In this document: positions 1 to 7,808 of the stretch, in pieces
Layout: every line of letters begins with the position of its first letter
Position numbering within the stretch: the stretch's first letter is position 1
DNA from: Gammaproteobacteria bacterium
GTDB taxonomy: Bacteria; Pseudomonadota; Gammaproteobacteria; Steroidobacterales; Steroidobacteraceae
DNA: 10,256 nucleotides
Reading direction: 5' to 3'
Assembly: GCA_027451085.1 (NCBI GenBank)
Contig: DAIDKA010000120.1
Location: 1-10,256, forward strand
Made by a program: the position numbers and the translations under genes
Notes under the pieces: generated by a model
The model's input: only the letters and a program-made list of their open reading frames with translations
Database searches by the model: none
What the model was told of the DNA's origin: nothing

Positions 1-16
1 ACTCGGCCAACTCTCC
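1..16 (-). tRNA. tRNA-Ser, 5' end only (cut by window edge)
   Basis: Read on the minus strand, the first 16 bases are GGAGAGTTGGCCGAGT. This matches the acceptor stem, U8 and the start of the D-arm of bacterial serine tRNAs (typical start GGAGAGNTGGCCGAGTGG). The anticodon is outside the window, so the isoacceptor cannot be read. The position immediately downstream of csrA is where E. coli and relatives keep serV (tRNA-Ser GCU), which supports both the call and the strand. Only synteny suggests GCU. Confidence 0.8.
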
Positions 17-62
17 GCGGATACCGGAAATTCCACACGCATCAACAGGTTATGTGTTGAGC

Positions 63-85
63 GCCCGCCCGGATAACGGGTGGGC
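63..85 (-). other. GC-rich stem-loop in tRNA-Ser leader
   Basis: GCCCGCCCG (63-71) and CGGGTGGGC (77-85) form a 9-position stem with one mismatch around a 5-nt loop. No T-tract follows on either strand, so it is not a standard intrinsic terminator. It falls at the predicted transcription start of the tRNA precursor and could be a leader hairpin removed during 5' processing. Function unknown. Confidence 0.45.
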
Positions 86-89
86 CGCC

Positions 90-118
90 ATCATACTGGC
101 GAGGGGGCGGTGCGTAAA
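90..118 (-). promoter_or_regulatory. Sigma70-type promoter for tRNA-Ser
   Basis: On the minus strand TTTACG (113-118) and TATGAT (90-95) are separated by exactly 17 bp, matching consensus at 4/6 and 5/6. A G+C-only stretch (GGCGGCCC) follows the -10, a discriminator type known from stringently controlled stable-RNA promoters. Transcription would start near 82-84, about 66 nt before the tRNA 5' end. It lies between csrA and the tRNA, so the tRNA need not depend on csrA read-through. Inferred from sequence only. Confidence 0.6.
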
Positions 119-138
119 GGCAAGGGGGCCGGAAACAG

Positions 139-173
139 GGCCGGGCCGCCCACGGGGAATGGACAACCCGGCC
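139..173 (-). terminator. Possible csrA terminator
   Basis: GGCCGGG (139-145) and CCCGGCC (167-173) are a perfect 7-bp inverted repeat starting 26 nt after the csrA stop. A smaller CCC/GGG pairing inside the 21-nt loop may compact it. On the minus strand it is followed by CTGTTTCC, only a weak U-run. It could be a poor intrinsic terminator or simply GC-rich chance pairing. Confidence 0.35.
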
Positions 174-198
174 GTCGGGGGAATCAGCGCAAACGAAG

Positions 199-435
199 TC
201 AGACGGAGGCGTACCGCCGGGCGAGGATTGGAGCAGGAGCATCGGCCGGGTGGTATTCGGCGCCGTTATCGTGCTCGCGCTGGATGCGCTCGAAGATTTC
301 CTCCCGGTGAACCGCCACATGCTTCGGGGCATTGATGCCTATGCGGATCTGGTTGCCCTTGACTCCCAGGACGGTCACGGTGACTTCCTCGCCGATCTTC
401 ACGGCCTCACCCACTCGACGCGTCAGGATCAACAT
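199..435 (-). CDS. csrA: Carbon storage regulator CsrA (RsmA)
   Basis: Homodimeric RNA-binding protein that binds GGA motifs in mRNA leaders and controls translation and stability of genes for carbon flux, biofilm and motility. The 78-residue product begins MLILTRRVGEAVKIGEEVTV. It carries the conserved TVLGVKGNQIRIGINAPK core and VAVHREEIFERIQ, including Leu4 and Arg44, which are key for RNA contact in E. coli CsrA. The ATG at 435 was chosen because GGAGG lies 5 nt upstream; an in-frame TTG at 447 overlaps that ribosome binding site and is rejected. E. coli CsrA has 61 residues; here a tail follows about residue 54 (EHDNGAEYHPADAPAP...), richer in Pro and Ala than the core. It lies between alaS and tRNA-Ser as in E. 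coli. Confidence 0.97.
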   Translation of the reverse strand: MLILTRRVGEAVKIGEEVTVTVLGVKGNQIRIGINAPKHVAVHREEIFERIQREHDNGAEYHPADAPAPILARRYASV

Positions 436-440
436 GCTTG

Positions 441-478
441 CCTCCAATCCTTGAGCCGCTTCCCCGCGGTTTCCGTCC
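441..478 (-). promoter_or_regulatory. csrA leader: SD and clustered GGA (CsrA-binding) motifs
   Basis: On the minus strand the 38 nt before csrA contain five GGA triplets (complement TCC at 443-445, 448-450, 461-463, 472-474 and 476-478). One is part of the Shine-Dalgarno GGAGG. Just before it is CAAGGATT (446-453), close to the CsrA SELEX core CARGGAUGU. Another GGA sits in the 6-nt loop of a 4-bp CCGC/GCGG hairpin (456-469), the preferred presentation for CsrA. E. coli csrA is known to repress itself through several leader sites. Autoregulation here is inferred. Confidence 0.6.
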
Positions 479-510
479 CGCTACAGGGTCGGCTCAGGTC
501 ACATCTTCAG

Positions 511-540
511 ACTATAGGATGGAGGCGTTTCAACAATCAG
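511..540 (-). promoter_or_regulatory. Weak candidate csrA promoter in the alaS-csrA gap
   Basis: The 198-bp gap between alaS and csrA holds no gene that I can see. On the minus strand it contains CTGATT (535-540) and TATAGT (511-516), 18 bp apart. The -10 is a good match (5/6) and the -35 is poor (3/6). A start near 504 would give a leader of about 70 nt containing all the clustered GGA motifs. An imperfect AT-rich hairpin (about 613-629) just after the alaS stop lacks terminator character. Confidence 0.3.
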
Positions 541-645
541 CGCAACCCTGAAATACTGCTCGGGTTGTTAATCCCGTATCCAGATGGCGACAGTTTTGCC
601 GTGATTTCCAGCATTCTAAGCAAAACTTAAGAATCCCCGGACGCA

Positions 646-3272
<2,627 letters not shown>

Positions 3273-3276
<4 letters not shown>

Positions 3277-3785
3277 GATGGGTCTTCCGGATCAAAGTCA
3301 GCGATTGCGGACTGTATATGATCCGACGAAAAGCCCCGGTACTGCAAAAATCGCGCTTGGCGGGTCTTGTGCGCCCAGTCCTGCGGCGCTTCCGGACCGA
3401 AACGCCGCACTCGGACCTCCCGGGCCAGCGCCTTCCAGTCCGGCCCTGCCGTCAGCGCTGCCTCGATCAGGGCTTCTGCAACACCCCGTTGCGCCAGGTC
3501 CATGGCGATGCGGCGCGGCCCCTGTCCCCGGCTGGCGTGGTAGGAGATGTAGGACGCCGCAAAGCGGGCGTCATCCAGGGCACGGGCGTCCAGGAGGTCG
3601 GCGATCACTGGTTCAACCGAATCTGCGGGATAGCCGTCCTGTGCCAACCGGGTTCTGAGTTCCCCGATGGCGAAGTCCCGCCGGGCCAATAAGGTCAGGG
3701 CCGCCAGGCGGGCGGCTTCAGCGTCCTTCGGGCGACCTTCCCCGACGTCTCTCTGGGGTCGGCCACCCCAGCGCCGGCGCCTCAT
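3273..3785 (-). CDS. recX: Regulatory protein RecX
   Basis: Modulator of RecA filaments (inhibits or caps filament extension) in the cytoplasm. The 170-residue size fits the family (E. coli 166). The recognisable part starts about residue 25 with AARLAALTLLARRDFAIGEL, the typical first three-helix repeat. It continues through DARALDDARFAASYI and HASRGQGPRRIAMDLAQRGV, and ends with a third helical repeat containing FLQYRGFSSDHIQSAI. The N-terminus is strongly basic (MRRRRW). The ATG start has only a weak AGG 9 nt upstream. It lies 64 nt downstream of recA on the same strand and overlaps alaS by 4 nt at its stop, so recA-recX-alaS can be co-transcribed. The product is clear from both sequence and position. 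Confidence 0.93.
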
Positions 3786-3804
3786 ACGCCAGGGCCTGCC
3801 GGCA

Positions 3805-3828
3805 TGACGGACATGGCGCCCATGGTCA
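3805..3828 (-). other. Stem-loop between recA and recX
   Basis: On the minus strand TGAC-CATGG, loop GCG, CCATG, a 3-nt bulge and GTCA form a 9-bp bulged hairpin in the 64-nt recA-recX gap. There is no U-tract after it. In E. coli a partial terminator hairpin between recA and recX keeps recX expression low; this may be a functional counterpart acting on read-through or ribosome access. Inference only. Confidence 0.4.
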
Positions 3829-3849
3829 CGACATCATCGGCCCGGCGAT

Positions 3850-4884
3850 TCAGGCGGAGGCTGAGGCCGAGGCCTGATCCCCCCGCGGCTGCTTGGGCGG
3901 CAGCAGCTTCAGACGCACCTGCTCCTCGATCTCGCGCGCAATGTCCTTGTGCTGCAGCAGGAAGCTGCGGGCGTTGTCCTTGCCCTGGCCGATACGTTCG
4001 CCCTTGTAGCTGTACCAGGCGCCGGATTTCTCGATGATCCCCTGCTGGCTGCCCAGCTCGACGATCTCGCCTTCGCGGCTGATGCCAACGCCGTACATGA
4101 TCTCGAATTCGGCTTCGCGGAACGGCGGGGCAACCTTGTTCTTGACCACCTTGACACGGGTCATGTTGCCCACGACCTCCTCGCCGTTTTTGATTGCGCC
4201 GATGCGGCGGATGTCCAGGCGCACCGATGCATAGAACTTCAGCGCGTTGCCACCCGTGGTGGTCTCCGGGCTGCCGAACATCACGCCGATCTTCATGCGG
4301 ATCTGGTTGATGAAGATCACGATGGTGTTGGAGCGCTTGATGTTGCCCGTGAGCTTGCGCAGCGCCTGGGACATCAGCCGTGCGTGCAGTCCCACCTGCA
4401 TCTCGCCCATCTCGCCCTCGATCTCAGCCTTCGGGGTCAGGGCCGCCACCGAGTCCACCACCACGACGTCCACCGCGCTGGAGCGCACCAGCATGTCGGT
4501 GATCTCCAGGGCCTGCTCGCCGGTGTCAGGCTGGGAGACCAGGAGGTCGTTGATGTTCACACCCAGTTTTTCGGCATAGGACGGGTCCAGGGCATGCTCG
4601 GCATCGACGAACGCCGCGGTACCTCCAGCGCGCTGCACCTCGGCGATCACCTGCAGGGTCAGGGTGGTCTTGCCCGAGGACTCCGGCCCGTAGATCTCGA
4701 CCACGCGGCCCCGCGGCAGGCCACCGATGCCCAGGGCGATGTCCAGCCCCAGCGAGCCCGTGGAAACCGATTCGACGTCCCAGGAGGCCGGGGCATCGCC
4801 AAGACGCATGACCGAACCCTTGCCGAACTGCTTCTCGATCTGGCCCAGAGCGGCGGCAAGCGCCTTCTTGCGGTTCTCTTCCAT
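3850..4884 (-). CDS. recA: Recombinase RecA
   Basis: ATP-dependent strand-exchange protein and SOS co-protease that activates LexA self-cleavage. The 344 residues include N-terminal MEENRKKALAAALGQIEKQF, Walker A GPESSGKTT (66-74), Walker B VVVVDSVAAL (about 139-148), the Q-finger region INQIRMKIGVMFGSPETT (192-209) forming DNA-binding loop L2, and the GGNALKFYAS segment. The ATG at 4884 has AAGGAA about 6 nt upstream. The tail is unusual: it ends KQPRGDQASASASA, with a single acidic residue in the last 15, whereas the E. coli tail is strongly acidic and damps DNA binding. The next gene upstream is pncC (170 nt gap) and the next downstream is recX. It has its own promoter at 4940-4967. Confidence 0.99.
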   Translation of the reverse strand: MEENRKKALAAALGQIEKQFGKGSVMRLGDAPASWDVESVSTGSLGLDIALGIGGLPRGRVVEIYGPESSGKTTLTLQVIAEVQRAGGTAAFVDAEHALDPSYAEKLGVNINDLLVSQPDTGEQALEITDMLVRSSAVDVVVVDSVAALTPKAEIEGEMGEMQVGLHARLMSQALRKLTGNIKRSNTIVIFINQIRMKIGVMFGSPETTTGGNALKFYASVRLDIRRIGAIKNGEEVVGNMTRVKVVKNKVAPPFREAEFEIMYGVGISREGEIVELGSQQGIIEKSGAWYSYKGERIGQGKDNARSFLLQHKDIAREIEEQVRLKLLPPKQPRGDQASASASA

Positions 4885-4899
4885 GGGGGTTCCTTGAGT

Positions 4900-4909
4900 A
4901 CTGTATAAA
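4900..4909 (+). promoter_or_regulatory. LexA-like half-site in recA leader
   Basis: ACTGTATAAA (TACTGTATAAA if the preceding T is counted) equals one arm of the E. coli-type SOS operator. The partner arm at the expected distance (ACAG after 8 bp) is GCGG, so it is only a half-site. It sits just downstream of the predicted recA transcription start, a plausible place for repression, but operator function is unproven. Confidence 0.3.
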
Positions 4910-4939
4910 ACGGCGGGGGACTAACCCGAACGGGGGTCG

Positions 4940-4967
4940 ATTATGGCACCCCCGGGGCGCCAATCAA
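4940..4967 (-). promoter_or_regulatory. recA promoter
   Basis: On the minus strand TTGATT (4962-4967) and CATAAT (4940-4945) are 16 bp apart, matching consensus at 4/6 and 5/6. A start near 4933 gives a leader of about 49 nt. Upstream lie A/T tracts spaced by about a helical turn (4973-5011). A canonical CTGT-N8-ACAG LexA box is not present over it. Confidence 0.6.
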
Positions 4968-4972
4968 GCGCT

Positions 4973-5011
4973 AAAACGCCTGTTTTTGTGCAGAAAAGCG
5001 AATTTCTTTTT
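4973..5011. promoter_or_regulatory. Phased A/T tracts upstream of recA -35
   Basis: Runs AAAA (4973-4976), TTTTT (4983-4987), AAAA (4994-4997) and AATTT/TTTTT (5001-5011) have centres near 4974.5, 4985, 4995.5 and 5003-5009, that is about one every 10.5 bp, in a strongly GC-rich genome. The block lies directly upstream of the recA -35. It could be an UP-element for the RNA polymerase alpha subunit or an intrinsically bent segment. Confidence 0.45.
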
Positions 5012-5018
5012 CATCCAG

Positions 5019-5040
5019 CAGTGGTCTTGCGCCACCACTG
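5019..5040 (-). other. Stem-loop after pncC
   Basis: CAGTGGT (5019-5025) and ACCACTG (5034-5040) are a perfect 7-bp inverted repeat with an 8-nt loop, 14 nt past the pncC stop. No U-run follows on the minus strand, so intrinsic termination is doubtful. It overlaps the first copy of the tandem repeat at 5032-5046, which may instead account for part of the symmetry. Confidence 0.4.
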
Positions 5041-5066
5041 TACAAGTCGGACCACTACTGTATAAG
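5032..5066 (+). repeat. Tandem 15-bp direct repeat upstream of recA
   Basis: CCACCACTGTACAAG (5032-5046) and CCACTACTGTATAAG (5052-5066) match at 13 of 15 positions and are exactly 20 bp apart, about two helical turns. The second copy overlaps the last codons and stop of pncC. Both contain ACTGTAYAAG, the same core as the half-site at 4900-4909. They may be binding sites for a regulator of recA, possibly LexA. Evidence is the repeat only. Confidence 0.45.
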
Positions 5067-5672
5067 CAGCACCAGCTGCAGCGCGTGCCGCACCGATTTG
5101 CGGCGCACCGCCTCACGATTGCCGCGGAAATGCTTGATCGATGAAGACAGGATGATGCGGCGGCCCCGGCGTACCGCGGTGCAGAACCACACCGTGCCCA
5201 CTGGCTTGGCCACCGTACCGCCATCGGGACCAGCAATGCCGGTGATGGTCACCGCCACGTCCGCCCCGTCGTGACCCTTGGCACCGGCCCGGCCCGGTGC
5301 AGCGGTCCGCCGCAACGCACCACGAGCCATGGCGCGGGCGGTCTGTTCGCTCACCGCGCCAAAGCGCTTGAGCGTGCCGGCCGGCACGCCCAGGTCGCGC
5401 ATCTTGGCGGCATTGGAATAAGTGACGAGACCGCCATCGAACCAGCGCGAACTGCCGGGTACATCGGTCAGCGCACAGGCAACCCAGCCGCCGGTGCAGG
5501 ACTCGGCTGTCACCAGCACCCGGCCCTGCCCGAGAAGCCGCCGCCCGACGCGTTGCGCCAGGCGCAGCAACTGTGCGTCATCAGGGCCTGCTGGCGCCGT
5601 CAGGGCAGCACTGCCCGCCAGTCCGCCCGAGGACACAGTCCGGATCGGGACAACCGAATGCGCGGATTTCAT
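5055..5672 (-). CDS. pncC: CinA-family amidohydrolase (PncC, nicotinamide-nucleotide amidase)
   Basis: Deamidates nicotinamide mononucleotide to nicotinate mononucleotide, salvaging pyridine nucleotides. This is the single C-terminal domain of CinA without the N-terminal COG1058 domain, as in E. coli PncC/YgaD. The 205 residues include VTAESCTGGWVA (54-65, with the active-site Ser58), GGLVTYSNAAKM (80-91), GAVSEQTARAMA, VTITGIAGPDGG (141-152), KPVGTVWF and HFRGNREAVR. The ATG at 5672 has an excellent GGGAGGAG about 6 nt upstream; the longer GTG start at 5720 is unsupported. Compared with the about 165-residue E. coli protein there is a 30-residue low-complexity N-terminus and a Gly/Ala-rich insertion at about 124-137. 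It precedes recA as in many gammaproteobacteria; an SOS or competence link is only historical. Confidence 0.92.
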   Translation of the reverse strand: MKSAHSVVPIRTVSSGGLAGSAALTAPAGPDDAQLLRLAQRVGRRLLGQGRVLVTAESCTGGWVACALTDVPGSSRWFDGGLVTYSNAAKMRDLGVPAGTLKRFGAVSEQTARAMARGALRRTAAPGRAGAKGHDGADVAVTITGIAGPDGGTVAKPVGTVWFCTAVRRGRRIILSSSIKHFRGNREAVRRKSVRHALQLVLLIQ

Positions 5673-5861
5673 CGTATCTCCTCCCGGTGATTGGCAACCC
5701 GAAGTGGATACCAGCAACACGCCGGTGGCAGAATCATTAATTCATACAATGAGTTGCACTCGCGGAACGGCGGCAATGGACCCCACGCCCCCGCCCCAGT
5801 TCCACCTTGAAGCCCGGCCTGTCCACCTCCAGTATCGTGTCAACGCCGCACAGGAGAAGCC
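5673..5861. other. Divergent intergenic region pncC / DUF1232 gene
   Basis: These 189 bp hold no gene that I can support. An AT-rich island at about 5731-5755 in otherwise GC-rich DNA contains a plus-strand TACAAT (5745-5750, 5/6 to the -10 consensus) without a good -35, and minus-strand TATGAA/TAATGA words. It is the most likely site of the divergent promoters, but I cannot assign either one confidently. Confidence 0.35.
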
Positions 5862-6128
5862 ATGTTCCGCGTATTACATTTATGGCGGGTGGCCAAGCGC
5901 GACCTGCCGCTGCTGTGGTTTGCGCTGCGGCACCAGCAACGGCCGCTGTGGCTCATCCCGGTCCTCATCCTGCTGCTATGGTACGCCCTTGACCCGGTGA
6001 ACCTGGCCCTGCCCTTGGTCGGGCTGGTGGACGAACTCGTGGTCGTACCGCTGGCACTGCACCTGATGCTGAAGCTGCTGCCCTCGCCCATCCTGGCGGA
6101 GTTCGACCGGCCGCAGCGACACAGCTGA
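5862..6128 (+). CDS. DUF1232 (YkvA-like) small membrane protein
   Basis: An 88-residue protein of unknown function. It has a basic, amphipathic start (MFRVLHLWRVAKRDLPLLWFALRHQQR) and two hydrophobic segments, about 29-46 and 49-71. These bracket the motif YALDPVNLALPLVGLVDELV, which resembles the DUF1232 signature (Y-x-x-P-D-x-x-P, then G-x-x-D-[DE]). It is therefore probably an inner-membrane hairpin. AGGAG lies 5 nt before the ATG. It is divergent from pncC and convergent with the esterase gene, so it is apparently monocistronic. Family members have no well-defined biochemical role and none should be assumed. The family call rests on the short motif and hydropathy, so it is moderate; the coding call is stronger. 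Confidence 0.8.
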   Translation: MFRVLHLWRVAKRDLPLLWFALRHQQRPLWLIPVLILLLWYALDPVNLALPLVGLVDELVVVPLALHLMLKLLPSPILAEFDRPQRHS

Positions 6129-6130
6129 AT

Positions 6131-6150
6131 CACGCCAACCATCCGGCGTG
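6131..6150. terminator. Stem-loop between convergent genes
   Basis: CACGCC (6131-6136) and GGCGTG (6145-6150) form a 6-bp stem with an 8-nt loop, 2 nt after the DUF1232 stop. A second, weaker one (CTTGC 6181-6185 / GCAAG 6194-6198) lies next to the esterase stop. Neither is followed by a T-run. The position between convergent genes suggests a bidirectional transcription stop, but the evidence is weak. Confidence 0.35.
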
Positions 6151-6201
6151 GCAGAGCAGACATCGCTGCCTCCCCGCCACCTTGCGTGCTGCGGCAAGCC
6201 C

Positions 6202-7749
6202 TCAGGACTTCGGTGTCGCACACCGGAAGTTCTTGGCCTCATCCGTACTGCCGGTGCCGGTGTAGGCAGCTTCCTGCGGATAGGGACACAGCGGCCGGCT
6301 GCGCGCCACCTTGCCAGTCGGATTGCTGGCGATGATGCGTCCCGGCGCCTCTCCACTTTGCACCCAGCCATCGATGGCCGAGATCATGTCGATCACCGAG
6401 GGACCGTCACCGCCGCCACAATGCCCCATGCCTGGCACCAGGAACAGGCGCGCATTCTTCGACTTTTCCGGCCCTTCATGCTGCGTCAGCGCGGCATAGA
6501 AGTTCACGGTGCTGCGCGTGGGAATCAATCCGTCCGCCATGCCATGGGACAACAGCAGCTTGCGGTTGCCGGACAGGAACGCATCGAGCCCCGTGGGCGG
6601 CACATCGAGCGCGTCATGCCCCACCGCCAGGGAGCGCGCCACGTCCTGGTCATAGTCGAAGCTCTTGAAGTCCCATTTCGGATTCTTGAACACCAGGTCC
6701 CGGAAGTACGACTCGGCCACCGGGAAGGGGGTCCGGCCCATGGTGAGTATGGGCAGCATGCCCTCGCTGCCGCGCTCGAAACCCGGATAGATCAGCGCCC
6801 CGGTGCGCGGGTTGTGTACACCGGCGTAGATGGCGCGCACGGCGGCAACCTGCGGCGCCGTCAGGCAGTCCGGTCCATCGCCGGACTTGCACAGCAATAC
6901 CTGCGGATCAAAGCCACAGCCCAGGTGCGAGACGATGCCGTCCTTCACGCCGTCCTCGGCATCACACGCCTGCAGCACGGCCTTGTGGACCAGCGCCCAC
7001 TTGGGCGGCGGCACCCTGCTCGCCTCGTCCTGCATGGTGACGTAGCCCGTCCAGAGGGAGGAGACCATCAATCCCACCATGGGATTGGCAGGCGCCATGG
7101 CTGAAATGCCGTCGTAGTCGCGCGGATAGCGGTAAGCCTCCATCAGGCCCTGGCGGCCGCCGGTGGAACAGCTGACGAACAGCGAACGGCTGGCAGGCCT
7201 GCTGTAGTCCGCCGCGATCAGCGCCTTGGTGGCCAGCGTGGTCTCGTGCACCGCGCGATAGCCGAAGTCGATGAGCTTTTGCGGGTGGCCGGCCGCGAAG
7301 CTGCCATCCATCGGGCTGCCCTGGTGGCCGTCATCGGTGGCCATGGTGGCGTAGCCCTTCATCAGCGGCTCGATCATGGAAGCCTGCACCACCGAGCCGG
7401 CCCACACGCCATTGCCGGTGCCCACGAACTTGCCGTTCCAGCTGGCCGCGTCGGGCAGCCAGACCTCGAAGCGGATGTCCGAGTCCGAGGTCGGACGGAT
7501 CGTACCCGTCACGCGGCAGAACGCCGGCAGTCCGGCATAAACGGACGCGGGCGCGCCCGGCTCCATGCCCATGGCCGCAGGCGGCTTGTAGGCGCCGGCG
7601 GCGACGCCTTGCGCTGCAGCGATCTGCACATGCGGCAGATCGAGGTTCGCAAGCGCACCGCAGTCTGCGGCGCGGACAGCCGACGCATGCAGCGCGGCGA
7701 GCACAGCAGCACTCGCCAGTCCATGGACGAAACGATTGCGAAGGATCAT
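6202..7749 (-). CDS. Secreted tannase/feruloyl esterase-family hydrolase
   Basis: Alpha/beta-hydrolase of the tannase family (Pfam tannase/feruloyl esterase; also includes MHETase), cleaving esters of aromatic acids. It has 515 residues. Residues 1-27 are a signal peptide (RNRFVHG, hydrophobic core, AVRA before ADC), so it is exported. The family CS-D-HC triad is complete: Cys194-Ser195 in CSTGGRQG, Asp406 in SHGMADG, and His443-Cys444 in GMGHCGGG; Cys194-Cys444 normally form a disulfide next to the active site. In the lid, DAEDGVKDGI (263-272) reproduces the calcium-site spacing D-x-x-D-x-[VL]-x-D-x-I known from MHETase and FaeB-type enzymes. Several further cysteine pairs fit an oxidised periplasmic protein. 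It lies 58 nt downstream of pobA on the same strand, so it is probably co-transcribed. The substrate is not decided by sequence; a hydroxybenzoate ester is a context guess. Confidence 0.92.
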   Translation of the reverse strand: MILRNRFVHGLASAAVLAALHASAVRAADCGALANLDLPHVQIAAAQGVAAGAYKPPAAMGMEPGAPASVYAGLPAFCRVTGTIRPTSDSDIRFEVWLPDAASWNGKFVGTGNGVWAGSVVQASMIEPLMKGYATMATDDGHQGSPMDGSFAAGHPQKLIDFGYRAVHETTLATKALIAADYSRPASRSLFVSCSTGGRQGLMEAYRYPRDYDGISAMAPANPMVGLMVSSLWTGYVTMQDEASRVPPPKWALVHKAVLQACDAEDGVKDGIVSHLGCGFDPQVLLCKSGDGPDCLTAPQVAAVRAIYAGVHNPRTGALIYPGFERGSEGMLPILTMGRTPFPVAESYFRDLVFKNPKWDFKSFDYDQDVARSLAVGHDALDVPPTGLDAFLSGNRKLLLSHGMADGLIPTRSTVNFYAALTQHEGPEKSKNARLFLVPGMGHCGGGDGPSVIDMISAIDGWVQSGEAPGRIIASNPTGKVARSRPLCPYPQEAAYTGTGSTDEAKNFRCATPKS

Positions 7750-7781
7750 CAGAACCCCCAGCGGAGCCGGCGTGACGGCCC

Positions 7782-7808
7782 TGTGTGTGTGTGTGTATGA
7801 CTGTGTGT
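7782..7808 (+). repeat. TG/CA dinucleotide microsatellite between pobA and esterase
   Basis: Seven perfect TG units (7782-7795) plus TATGAC and a further TGTGTGT (7802-7808) fill nearly half of the 58-nt gap. The end of the repeat overlaps the first base of the pobA stop on the minus strand. Read as mRNA it is a CA-rich unstructured spacer located about 32-58 nt before the esterase start. Such tracts can change length by slippage. It lies outside both reading frames apart from the stop codon. Confidence 0.85.

Noticed and set aside
17..28. TATCCG as -10 for the tRNA-Ser
   Set aside because: It lies 1 nt from the mature tRNA end, so transcription would start inside the tRNA; the promoter at 90-118 fits.
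3949..4908. Long plus-strand open frame opposite recA (319 codons)
   Set aside because: Antisense to recA; composition typical of reverse-strand shadow frames and no ribosome site of note.
4890..4925. Canonical LexA box over the recA promoter
   Set aside because: CTGT at 4901-4904 is followed at the right spacing by GCGG instead of ACAG, so only a half-site is present.
5673..5720. Longer pncC start (GTG at 5720)
   Set aside because: A strong Shine-Dalgarno sits before the ATG at 5672, and the extra 16 residues have no family match.
6148..7104. 318-codon plus-strand open frame opposite the esterase
   Set aside because: Shadow of the tannase-family gene, which has full active-site motifs.
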